From: Methanobacteriaceae archaeon
GTDB taxonomy: Archaea; Methanobacteriota; Methanobacteria; Methanobacteriales; Methanobacteriaceae
Direction of reading: 5' to 3'
Length of the DNA: 15,852 bases
NCBI GenBank assembly: GCA_900766745.1
Contig: CAAFWR010000122.1
Location: 1 to 15,852, forward strand
Shown here: positions 6,807 through 13,090 of the stretch, piece by piece
Layout: each line of letters opens with the position of its first letter
How positions within the stretch are numbered: position 1 is the first letter of the stretch
Notes under the pieces: model-generated
Seen by the model: the letters and a program-made list of their open reading frames with translations, nothing else
Databases searched by the model: none
Told to the model about the DNA's origin: nothing
Program-made: the position numbers and the translations under genes

Positions 6807-8054
6807 ATGACATATTATGTTTGTTCCGACCGCATTGATGGAAAAGAAAATTCATACATTAATGCAGTTATTAAAGAGTTAAAAGCTAAAGGAAAAGATG
6901 CAGTTAATGCTGGAGTTGGTCCCAACAAAGAGGCTGTTCGTAATAGTAAAACTTCAAAAGATACTGTTGTTTTTATTGTGGGTGGTGGTGCAGCTGGTTG
7001 TACTCTTGCTAGTTTTGTTAAAAGTGCAGAAGGTCACGATTATGCTCACACCATTTTCGGTTATGCAGGATGGTGCGGTAATCCTTATGTCACTGAAGCT
7101 AGAGCAAGAACTGATAAACTTGTAAGAGAACATGACTGTAATTTTTTCAGGTCATGGATGCCTAGCTATTATGAAGGACATACAATATTCACGTTCTGTA
7201 AGAAATACAGTAAGTATGTGAGTGTTTGTTGTAGTGATAAATCTGCTGAAGACCTTGGACGGAAAATTGCTAATGGTAAATGTGGTGGTACTGGAGATTC
7301 AGATGATAAAGGTAGTTCTGCTTCCACCATTAAAGATGCTATTAAAGAAGTATTAGCTGAGTGGGATGGTGAAGTGGAATGTAGGGTAGTAAATGATACT
7401 GTGTATATTAATAAGATTCCTGAACTATCAACAGTCAAACCAATATTAGAGTTGGTTGAAGGTCGTAATATAGTATTGGATAGTGTTAGCATTACTGATG
7501 TTAATCCTGATACTGTTAATTTCTTGACTGTTACCTGGGCAGGTGGAGATGATATTGTACTTCGTGATGAGGAACTTATTGCTCGTTTTGGTGAAAAACC
7601 TTTAGAATTAGAAGCAGTAAAAAGAGTAGAAGTTTCTGAAGATAAAAAAGAAGAGGATACCTCATCAACTGATACTACTGATGATACAACATCAACTAGT
7701 GATAGTAAAAGTAAAACTGAAGAAGTACCTGTAGAAACCTATGAAGAAGCATTGCATTTTGCTAATCTTGAATGGGCTAAAACAAAAAGAGAAAACGGTC
7801 ATACACTAGAATGTGGTGTGGTAGGTGGTCCTGAATGGCAACAAGGAAAATGGGTTAAAGTATACCTCCCATCGTTTGAAGAAGATGGATTCATGTATAT
7901 TACGAAAGTGTCACATAGTGAAGATGATCATTGGGATTTCAAAATAAGTTTAACTGATTATCCTCCAAGCTTAGGTAAACCTAAAAAAGAAGAAGAAACC
8001 GATACTGATGATGAGGATAGTGAAGAAACCGATACAGGAGAAGTGGATGTATGA
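6807..8054 (+). CDS. Baseplate hub C-terminal half with N-terminal extra domain
   Basis: The ATG is preceded by AAAGGT (6794-6799). Residues 1-163 form a separate Cys-containing alpha/beta-type domain starting YYVCSDRIDG, with NAGVGPN and VVFIVGGGAAGC motifs. From memory, similar CSD...GPN...GGA.AG segments occur in Methanobacteriales cell-surface proteins, but no function is established here. After a Gly/Ser/Asp linker, residues 173-275 and 312-390 match the C-terminal half of XkdQ-type hubs (STIKDAIKEVL; VSITDVNPDTVNFLTV; ANLEWAKTKRENGH; GKWVKVYLPSF; LTDYPP). The two parts are separated by an acidic Asp/Ser/Thr linker, and the C-terminus is acidic. It therefore supplies the hub portion missing from the gene ending at 6400. 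The stop overlaps the next start. Confidence 0.8.
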   Translation: MTYYVCSDRIDGKENSYINAVIKELKAKGKDAVNAGVGPNKEAVRNSKTSKDTVVFIVGGGAAGCTLASFVKSAEGHDYAHTIFGYAGWCGNPYVTEARARTDKLVREHDCNFFRSWMPSYYEGHTIFTFCKKYSKYVSVCCSDKSAEDLGRKIANGKCGGTGDSDDKGSSASTIKDAIKEVLAEWDGEVECRVVNDTVYINKIPELSTVKPILELVEGRNIVLDSVSITDVNPDTVNFLTVTWAGGDDIVLRDEELIARFGEKPLELEAVKRVEVSEDKKEEDTSSTDTTDDTTSTSDSKSKTEEVPVETYEEALHFANLEWAKTKRENGHTLECGVVGGPEWQQGKWVKVYLPSFEEDGFMYITKVSHSEDDHWDFKISLTDYPPSLGKPKKEEETDTDDEDSEETDTGEVDV

Positions 8055-8686
8055 AGTCAAAAAATATCACAGTAACAGATTCAAGATTACTGAAAGCATT
8101 AAACATTGCTAATACTGTCGGTGCAAAAAATGCTGCAGCTAACGGGTCTGAAAAACAGGATATCAAAATCCTGGTTGGAACACTTAAAAGATTATATTAT
8201 GAACAACAGGAAGCTGAAGTTGTAACTTCTGATGGATCTAAAACATGTTATCTTTTAAAACCATTTATGGGTGGAGCAGAAGTATATTACACTCCATTTG
8301 GTGACTTGAAATGGGATAAAGAAAAAAGAAGAACTTATTTTACATTTGAACAGAAAGTAAATTGTCTTGTTTTAACTGTTGATGATTCTTCTTATATTCT
8401 AGGTTATTATCTTAAAAATCCCAGTTATGTTCCAGCAATTGCTGATGGTGGAGTCCTACGTTTTGAAAGTTATGGTGATTCAATACAGTTAGGTGGTAAT
8501 AGTGGCGGTATTTATTTCAACACACCAAAACTTGTTTTTAAAGATTGGAGTGAACCAGAACAGCATAATAAGATAGAAACTTCTGATTTAAATGAAGATA
8601 ATCTCACTAATAAAGATTATTACACTAAAGAAGAAGTAGATGAACTGTTAAAAGAATTAAAAGAGGAATTATTAAAAGAAGAATGA
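8051..8686 (+). CDS. Baseplate spike-like protein (OB-fold, gpV/XkdR type)
   Basis: The ATG overlaps the hub stop in an ATGA, with AGGAG at 8036-8040. The 211-residue product has a central beta-rich part (about 40-175) with the order typical of phage spike proteins: an opening strand with ILVGTLKRLYY, a mid strand LVLTVDDSSYILGYYL, and short Gly-punctuated strands (GGVLRFESYGDSIQLGG, GGIYFNTPKLVF) like the start of a central beta-helix. A short helix (EEVDELLKELKEELLKEE) at the C-terminus could trimerise. In contractile tails this protein caps the hub and pierces the envelope. PBSX places its DUF2577 protein XkdR at the same point. No metal-binding apex motif is visible. Confidence 0.65.
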   Translation: MKSKNITVTDSRLLKALNIANTVGAKNAAANGSEKQDIKILVGTLKRLYYEQQEAEVVTSDGSKTCYLLKPFMGGAEVYYTPFGDLKWDKEKRRTYFTFEQKVNCLVLTVDDSSYILGYYLKNPSYVPAIADGGVLRFESYGDSIQLGGNSGGIYFNTPKLVFKDWSEPEQHNKIETSDLNEDNLTNKDYYTKEEVDELLKELKEELLKEE

Positions 8687-8698
8687 TGTCAATATTGG

Positions 8699-8786
8699 AA
8701 AAATATATATGATTCATCATGTAAAAAAAAGACTCTTTAGCTACAGAGGTTTAGCTTAAAAAAAATCATTCATCACATATATTTTT
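8699..8786 (+). terminator. AT-rich hairpin with T-run after the hub/spike operon
   Basis: Bases 8699-8713 pair with 8772-8786 (15 positions, one A-C mismatch), enclosing a loop with two A8 tracts and a small AGCT...AGCT stem. The right arm ends in five T residues (8782-8786). It starts 13 bases after the spike stop, so it may end the upstream + transcript. Confidence 0.35.
8723..8765 (-). terminator. Two poly-T8 tracts downstream of the antisense small gene
   Basis: Read on the minus strand there are eight T residues at 8765-8758 and another eight at 8730-8723, 48 and 83 bases after the stop of the 30-codon gene at 8813-8905. They are plausible tandem archaeal terminators for that gene. Confidence 0.45.
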
Positions 8787-8812
8787 AGTTCAACAGTCTA
8801 ATTTATCCCATT

Positions 8813-8905
8813 TTATGGTAAATGGAATAATACAAATATGAATTTTACTAGAATATCAGCAATAATAGCAAAAATGAATGCAATTATTAATTCTATAATA
8901 TTCAT
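8813..8905 (-). CDS. Hidden 30-residue single-helix membrane peptide
   Basis: On the minus strand an ATG at 8905 is preceded, at a spacing of 11 bases, by AGGAGGT (plus 8917-8923), a seven-base match to the archaeal Shine-Dalgarno consensus. The peptide starts MNIIELIIAFIFAII and ends LVKFIFVLFHLP before TAA. It is almost wholly hydrophobic, with one Glu, one Asp, one Lys and one His, and fits one transmembrane helix. Size and composition resemble type I toxins (TisB, Fst) or tiny holin-like peptides, although no homologue is recognised. It is antisense to the tail operon in a gap with T-runs behind it. The leader can fold over the Shine-Dalgarno sequence (8917-8945), which suggests translational control. 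The + strand reading of the same bases lacks a ribosome-binding site. Confidence 0.6.
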   Translation of the reverse strand: MNIIELIIAFIFAIIADILVKFIFVLFHLP

Positions 8906-8916
8906 ATAACTCTACT

Positions 8917-8945
8917 ACCTCCTATATCTTGATGATACGGAGGGT
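8917..8945 (-). promoter_or_regulatory. Shine-Dalgarno-sequestering leader hairpin
   Basis: In the minus-strand RNA the sequence ACCCUCC pairs with the downstream AGGAGGU (six pairs, one bulged C), and the stem can extend through UAU/AUA with a second bulge to about nine pairs. The whole ribosome-binding site of the 30-residue peptide would be closed. A nine-codon-span leader frame (8948-8922, MTLRIIKI) runs through the hairpin and stops at the Shine-Dalgarno sequence; it has no ribosome-binding site of its own. Confidence 0.45.
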
Positions 8946-9074
8946 CATGTATAATTAACTCTGTTAAAATATCAGCTCCATATATTCATTTGAAAAAAGA
9001 TTTGTAGAGTCTTTTTTTAAAAATAAGTATGTTAAAATATGTATATAAAATTTAGTGTATTAGGTTTTTCTAAT

Positions 9075-9133
9075 GTTAAATGCTAGTTGCATGTAGTAGA
9101 GTTGAAACATGCAACACCTCTGATAGCATTAAC
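9075..9133. ncRNA. Candidate structured small RNA
   Basis: A nested stem-loop is visible. The outer stem GTTAAATGCTA/TAGCATTAAC has ten pairs and one bulged A, the inner stem GTTGCATG/CATGCAAC has eight perfect pairs, the loop has 14 bases, and an eight-base bulge lies on one side. Both strands have matching signals. On + there is a TATA box (TATATAAAAT, 9042-9051) about 25-30 bases before the stem and T6 at 9143-9148 after it. On minus there is TTTTATATT (9159-9151) ahead of the stem and a T5 at 9023-9019 after it. In the minus-strand version the loop carries AACUCUACUAC, complementary to GUAGUAGAGUU at the ribosome-binding site of the antisense peptide. Confidence 0.45.
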
Positions 9134-9206
9134 AAAATCACCTTTTTTAGAATATAAAAGGAGTTGTCTTCTTTTTTCACCGAATATATGAAACAGTATA
9201 AGACAT

Positions 9207-9226
9207 CGAATATCGTGGGATATTCG
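9207..9226. promoter_or_regulatory. Perfect palindrome, possible operator
   Basis: CGAATATC and GATATTCG are separated by four bases (GTGG). The half-site CGAATA also occurs at 9181-9186 and 9265-9270, giving four copies in 90 bases, around the TATA box at 9252. This suggests a repressor or activator site, although a small hairpin is an alternative. Confidence 0.4.
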
Positions 9227-9251
9227 TGATTATAATTATACTTTTTTTCAC

Positions 9252-9259
9252 TATATAAT
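9252..9259 (+). promoter_or_regulatory. TATA box for the wedge/J/fibre operon
   Basis: TATATAAT lies 44 bases before the ATG at 9303, placing the predicted transcription start near 9278-9283, ahead of the GAGGAG ribosome-binding site at 9288-9293. A T7 tract (9242-9248) just upstream would block read-through, so the genes from 9303 onward may form a separate transcription unit. Confidence 0.5.
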
Positions 9260-9302
9260 CTTTTCGAATAATCCACTGCAAAAAATTGAGGAGTAAATAT
9301 TC

Positions 9303-9746
9303 ATGCCATTACTAGTTGATAAAGAATCTGATGATTACCGTTTTTATAAAACTTTAAATGAGGATATTCTTCTAAAACCGGATAAATACCATAAATGGGA
9401 TATGCAATTTGAAAACGGGGACATAATAAATGTTACAGGACATGAGAGCTTAAAGAATGGTATCTGCATAGCAATCATGACAAGATTTCAAGAATTAAAA
9501 AACAATAAAACTTATAATGATTTTGGTTGTAGAATTCATGAGCTAATCAAAGCTAACAAATCTAACATGGTAATGTATAAAATTCAATTGTTCATTGAAG
9601 AAGTCTTATTGAATATGAGAAGGATCGGTAAAATAAATTGGATTAACGTTGAAGATAGCTTGGATAATGATTATGCTAAATATCATGTTACATTTAGTGT
9701 AACAAGCATTACGGATGAAATTGTTGAAGGAGAATTGAGCTTATGA
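9303..9746 (+). CDS. Baseplate wedge protein, gp25/W-like
   Basis: The ATG is preceded by GAGGAG (9288-9293) with nine bases between. The 147-residue length and layout match the gp25/GPW family: a short N-terminal region, a central strand/helix with the sequence GHESLKNGICIAIMTRFQELKNNKTYNDFGCRI around residues 46-79, and a C-terminal half ending in beta-strands (YHVTFSVTSI). The helix followed by Y-x-x-FG is the recognisable part. In contractile tails gp25/W starts sheath polymerisation and joins the hub to the J wedge. It overlaps the J gene by four bases (ATGA), the usual W-J order. Its presence is one of the best arguments for a contractile machine. Confidence 0.78.
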   Translation: MPLLVDKESDDYRFYKTLNEDILLKPDKYHKWDMQFENGDIINVTGHESLKNGICIAIMTRFQELKNNKTYNDFGCRIHELIKANKSNMVMYKIQLFIEEVLLNMRRIGKINWINVEDSLDNDYAKYHVTFSVTSITDEIVEGELSL

Positions 9747-10903
9747 CATTTAAGAAAAAAGAATATGATGAAATCTTTCTTAAAGGATTAAACAATGCAT
9801 TTGAAGAACATTTAATAAGTAGACAAGAAGATTTTGAAAAATACATTAAAAACAAAGATGATATAGAAAATTTCTACGTTCTACTTTTAAGTGTTCATGC
9901 TGAATGGATAGCAGAAATATATGAAAGCATGCAGAAAATCTATGATTCAACTTTCATCGACAGGGCAAAAGGTGCAGATCTAGATAAGATAGGTGCAATA
10001 GTAGGTATACCTCGGGCTAATGGAACTAGAAGCTATCTGGACATACTCTTCCAATTGAACTATCCTGTGGATAATGATGTGACTATTCCCTCCGGAACAT
10101 TAGTATTAAGTAAAGAAGGTATTGATTACAGCACTAGTAAAACTGTCACTATTCCAGCAGGTGAAGATAAAGTTATAGCTCCAGCTTACAGTACTAGTGT
10201 TGGTGTAAATAGTAATCTGGCAGCAGATAAGATTATTAAAATTGCAAACAATGCTGGTTTTAAAACTTCTGGAATAAAAGTTAGGAACGAATATAGTAGT
10301 AGTGGTGGTCAAAGAGTAATGGGAGATGATGAATATCGTGAGTATTTGAAAAACTGGACTAGTATTCAAGAGAAAGGTACGGAATGGGCATATCACAAAT
10401 ACTTCCGAAATTGTGATGGAATTGATGGCTACAAAATAGTACCTCGTTGGGATGGTACCGGAACAATCAAAATCATACTTGATTTAAACGGTAATGCAGG
10501 TGAAGATTTATTAAATACTGTTTATAATGAGCTTACAGAAAATATTGCTTTATATGATGATGATATTTACATTTGCACAGCTAATAAAACTCCAATTAAT
10601 ATTACTTGCAGTGTTAATGTGGATTATGATACAATTAATCCGTATAGTGCTAGTTACAAGGAAACATTGAAAGAGAAGATCATTAAACTTGTTAAGATTT
10701 ATGTTGATGGTGGTTTCTGGAATGGTGAATATTATAAAGGTATGAGTATTGGTGAAGATTTCATACCATACAAGTTAGGAGTTTTTTTGGATAATAAGAT
10801 TTCTGAATTGAAAAATATTACGTTTAATTATCCGGAGAATCCTATTGTTGTTGGTGATGAGATGATTGCTAGTGCTGGTGAAATCAATATTGTAATGGAG
10901 TAA
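9743..10903 (+). CDS. Baseplate J protein (wedge)
   Basis: This 386-residue protein starts in the ATGA overlap with W, with AAGGAG at 9727-9732. Its N-terminal third has the characteristic baseplate J/gp6 pattern: a helix with FIDRAKGADLDKIGAIVGI near residues 70-90, RANGTRSYL, and then VTIPSGTLVLS beginning a beta-domain. AGEDKVIAPAYSTSVGVNSN follows, corresponding to the family's A...GxxxN segment. The C-terminal part ends in short strands (GDEMIASAGEINIVM). J proteins assemble the wedge ring that triggers sheath contraction. The length is normal for the Mu/P2/PBSX group. No truncation or frameshift is seen. Confidence 0.9.
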   Translation: MTFKKKEYDEIFLKGLNNAFEEHLISRQEDFEKYIKNKDDIENFYVLLLSVHAEWIAEIYESMQKIYDSTFIDRAKGADLDKIGAIVGIPRANGTRSYLDILFQLNYPVDNDVTIPSGTLVLSKEGIDYSTSKTVTIPAGEDKVIAPAYSTSVGVNSNLAADKIIKIANNAGFKTSGIKVRNEYSSSGGQRVMGDDEYREYLKNWTSIQEKGTEWAYHKYFRNCDGIDGYKIVPRWDGTGTIKIILDLNGNAGEDLLNTVYNELTENIALYDDDIYICTANKTPINITCSVNVDYDTINPYSASYKETLKEKIIKLVKIYVDGGFWNGEYYKGMSIGEDFIPYKLGVFLDNKISELKNITFNYPENPIVVGDEMIASAGEINIVME

Positions 10904-10911
10904 AGGTACTT

Positions 10912-12858
10912 ATGAAGGAAAGCATGAAAAATTTATTGGCTAAATTTCCTTATTTCTTAAATAAAGATAAGTCTTCTAATTTTTATAAATCTGAAAAGGT
11001 TTTTAACCAATGGTTCAGAATGATTGATAATGATTTGTTTGAAACTTATATGTCAGAGTATCTTCGTAAACCTTTGTTGATTTGGAAAGAACAATCTGAA
11101 CCATTCAAATATAAGATGCATTTTCTTGTCATTTTAGACAATCTTGAAACTGTAAAACTGTATAAAAATGATGAGGCCATCTACACTAAAACATATGATA
11201 TTAGTGAAGATAATACGGTCTTTTATTATACTTATGAAGACGAGTCATTAAACATCATACCAGAGGATACTTTTAGTGTTAAAGCATATACTATTGATGA
11301 ATATGTATTGAAAAAGACGTATCCTACTGATATTGATGAAACACTTGACAATATTGGTGAATTAAATAATATTTCTCGTAAAAAGTATTGTGTTGTTGAT
11401 GCTTCAGAATATCCTTACACAGAACCACCTTATAATAACCAATTGGTAGAGGATGATTTTTATTATATGAAAAGAATTCTCACATATAATTTACTCTATC
11501 ATTTAGTACCTTTGCCACTATTGAAGATCTGGTCAAGATATGGTATTGCAGGAACTATTGTTAACCGACAGAATAGTATTGCTCGTATGAGTAGTGAAAG
11601 CCGTGGTGATGATTGGACTCCTAGACCTTGGGAACATAAAGACTGCATGTGTTCTGGTACTGTTAGTGAAAAGGAAATGTTCTTTTTAGCTATCGTTGAT
11701 AATAACCGTCCTGTTCGTGGTCAAACAATACACTTCAATTTCAATGTGATGAATTCATATGGTAAGCAATTAGACGATGATTTTGTTTTCATAGTTTATC
11801 AGAATAATAAATTAGTTACAGATTCTGATGATGAACCAGTAATAATTCATGATAGAACTTGGAGTCTTAACACGAAAGATTTAGAAGATTCATCATTCGT
11901 ATTCAAGTTATATACTAATGAAGAAATTGCAAAAGAGTCAATACGATATGATGATGGATTGTTAAATGTAGTTGATGGGGATATTGTAAGCAAACCAATA
12001 ATGATTACAATTTATGGCTGTGACGAAGCAAACTATCACGTATCAGCTACAGGTAATGATAATAATAATGGTACAAAGGATAATCCATTACGGACTATTG
12101 AATGTGCCTTAAGCAAAGTAACAGTAGAAGAAAACATCATTAATATAATGTCAGGAGAATATAATTTAACTTCACCGATAACAGTATCTGAAAATACTGT
12201 TCTGATGAGTTGTGCTAAAGATCCACCTGTGATTAATTGTAGTGATCATAAAGTTTTCATTGTAGAATCTGGTGTTTGGCTGGATCTTATTAATTTAAAA
12301 TTTAAACATCATTGTTGTTTTAACACTGCTGTGAATACTCGTTTTGTTAATGACAGCAGTATTGGCATAGACTTTAACTTAGATATTAATAACTCTTATG
12401 CTTGTAAGATTTGGAATGCTATTTTTGTTGATTATACTCCTGTTCGTGTTGATGAACCAGTTTCATTTGTAGTATCATTAAAAGACAAAGAAGATGAATT
12501 AATTGCTGATGAATCTTTGAAAATACTATTTGATAATGAAACAAGCAACATAACAACCAGTAATGATGGGGTTACCTATAAGAAGACTGTGGATACTGGT
12601 GGAGTTTATCCATTGAAGATAATTCATGAAGAATCAGAGGAGTATTGTGATAGTGAACTTGATACAAAGCTTCTTGTAACTCATTTAATTGAACTGCTTA
12701 CTGACGATACTGGAAGTATGAGTTATCGTACAGACCATGCAGAACTATTATTCATTATTGATGAAGATGGTAATTGGAATTATACTCACGACGAAAATAC
12801 CATTATAACTATTGATGATGATGGAGACATTAACGTGGAGGAGAATTATGACTTGTAA
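10912..12858 (+). CDS. Adhesin-like baseplate/tail fibre protein
   Basis: AAAGGT (10902-10907) precedes the ATG. The 648-residue product occupies the place of gpI, the wedge-to-fibre adaptor. Residues 1-235 are a mixed helical/beta region (KIWSRYGIAGTIVNRQNS) of unknown fold that could attach to the wedge. Residues 240-370 look like an Ig-type beta-sandwich. From about 376, YHVSATGNDNNNGTKDNP leads into a beta-helix-like segment with INIMSGEYNLTSPITV, the pattern of methanogen adhesin-like proteins. A second Ig-like domain (about 503-585) and a very acidic C-terminus (DDDGDINVEENYDL) follow. There is no signal peptide, as expected for a virion protein. Host attachment is the inferred role. 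Confidence 0.65.
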   Translation: MKESMKNLLAKFPYFLNKDKSSNFYKSEKVFNQWFRMIDNDLFETYMSEYLRKPLLIWKEQSEPFKYKMHFLVILDNLETVKLYKNDEAIYTKTYDISEDNTVFYYTYEDESLNIIPEDTFSVKAYTIDEYVLKKTYPTDIDETLDNIGELNNISRKKYCVVDASEYPYTEPPYNNQLVEDDFYYMKRILTYNLLYHLVPLPLLKIWSRYGIAGTIVNRQNSIARMSSESRGDDWTPRPWEHKDCMCSGTVSEKEMFFLAIVDNNRPVRGQTIHFNFNVMNSYGKQLDDDFVFIVYQNNKLVTDSDDEPVIIHDRTWSLNTKDLEDSSFVFKLYTNEEIAKESIRYDDGLLNVVDGDIVSKPIMITIYGCDEANYHVSATGNDNNNGTKDNPLRTIECALSKVTVEENIINIMSGEYNLTSPITVSENTVLMSCAKDPPVINCSDHKVFIVESGVWLDLINLKFKHHCCFNTAVNTRFVNDSSIGIDFNLDINNSYACKIWNAIFVDYTPVRVDEPVSFVVSLKDKEDELIADESLKILFDNETSNITTSNDGVTYKKTVDTGGVYPLKIIHEESEEYCDSELDTKLLVTHLIELLTDDTGSMSYRTDHAELLFIIDEDGNWNYTHDENTIITIDDDGDINVEENYDL

Positions 12859-13090
12859 ATACATGAAATCGGAAAACTGGACGCCTAGCGATTATGATAT
12901 CACTTTTGATATTGGAGAAGTTCCAGCTAATATTGAAAGCGTTAGCAGTATGGATTTGAAAAAAACATTAGATATGGTTACTCCACTTTCAAGAAGAATT
13001 CATTTGAACTTGCTTAATAGTGAAGAGAGAATGGAGAATCATGTAAGCATAACTTCAAGATTATTAGTGAATGGTGAGAGGATAAAATGA
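12848..13090 (+). CDS. Small virion-associated protein, function unknown
   Basis: The start at 12848 is chosen over 12812 because GGAGGAG (12837-12843) lies just before it. It overlaps the preceding gene by 11 bases, and its stop overlaps the next start in ATGA. The 80-residue product (MTCKYMKSENWTPSDYDITF...) has no membrane segment and one central helix (DLKKTLDMVTPLSRRIHLNLL). It is not recognised. The tight packing between two fibre-region genes suggests a structural or assembly partner of the fibre. Confidence 0.6.
   Translation: MTCKYMKSENWTPSDYDITFDIGEVPANIESVSSMDLKKTLDMVTPLSRRIHLNLLNSEERMENHVSITSRLLVNGERIK

Larger units (their letters stand above)
8724..9018. repeat. 13-base inverted repeat bracketing the antisense peptide gene
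   Basis: AAAAAAAGACTCT at 8724-8736 recurs as its exact reverse complement at 9006-9018. The arms enclose the 30-residue peptide gene, its leader and one terminator. No target-site duplication is visible outside the arms. Confidence 0.5.
8687..9302. other. 616-base intergenic island in the baseplate operon
   Basis: This gap splits otherwise tightly packed tail genes. It holds, in order, an AT-rich hairpin/terminator, minus-strand poly-T tracts, the antisense 30-residue peptide gene with leader hairpin, a nested stem-loop with TATA boxes on both sides, a palindromic operator candidate and the promoter of the next operon. A motif of a C-T6/7 tract followed closely by an A/T-rich TATA-like string occurs at 9142, 9171 and 9241. 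No larger protein gene is supported. Confidence 0.6.

Noticed and set aside
8839..8910. 23-codon + strand frame (MNFTRISAII...)
   Set aside because: It is the antisense shadow of the 30-residue minus-strand peptide gene and lacks a ribosome-binding site.
9163..9228. Possible TTG-started micro-ORF after AAGGAG at 9157
   Set aside because: The spacing to TTG is too short and to the next ATG too long, and the frame crosses the palindrome.
9076..9276. 66-codon minus-strand frame starting at GTG
   Set aside because: It has no Shine-Dalgarno sequence, an unconvincing composition and it runs across the palindrome, promoter signals and nested stem-loop.
12812..12847. Upstream start (MMMMETLTW) for the 80-residue protein
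   Set aside because: It lies inside the acidic C-terminal codons of the preceding gene, and GGAGGAG clearly serves the ATG at 12848.
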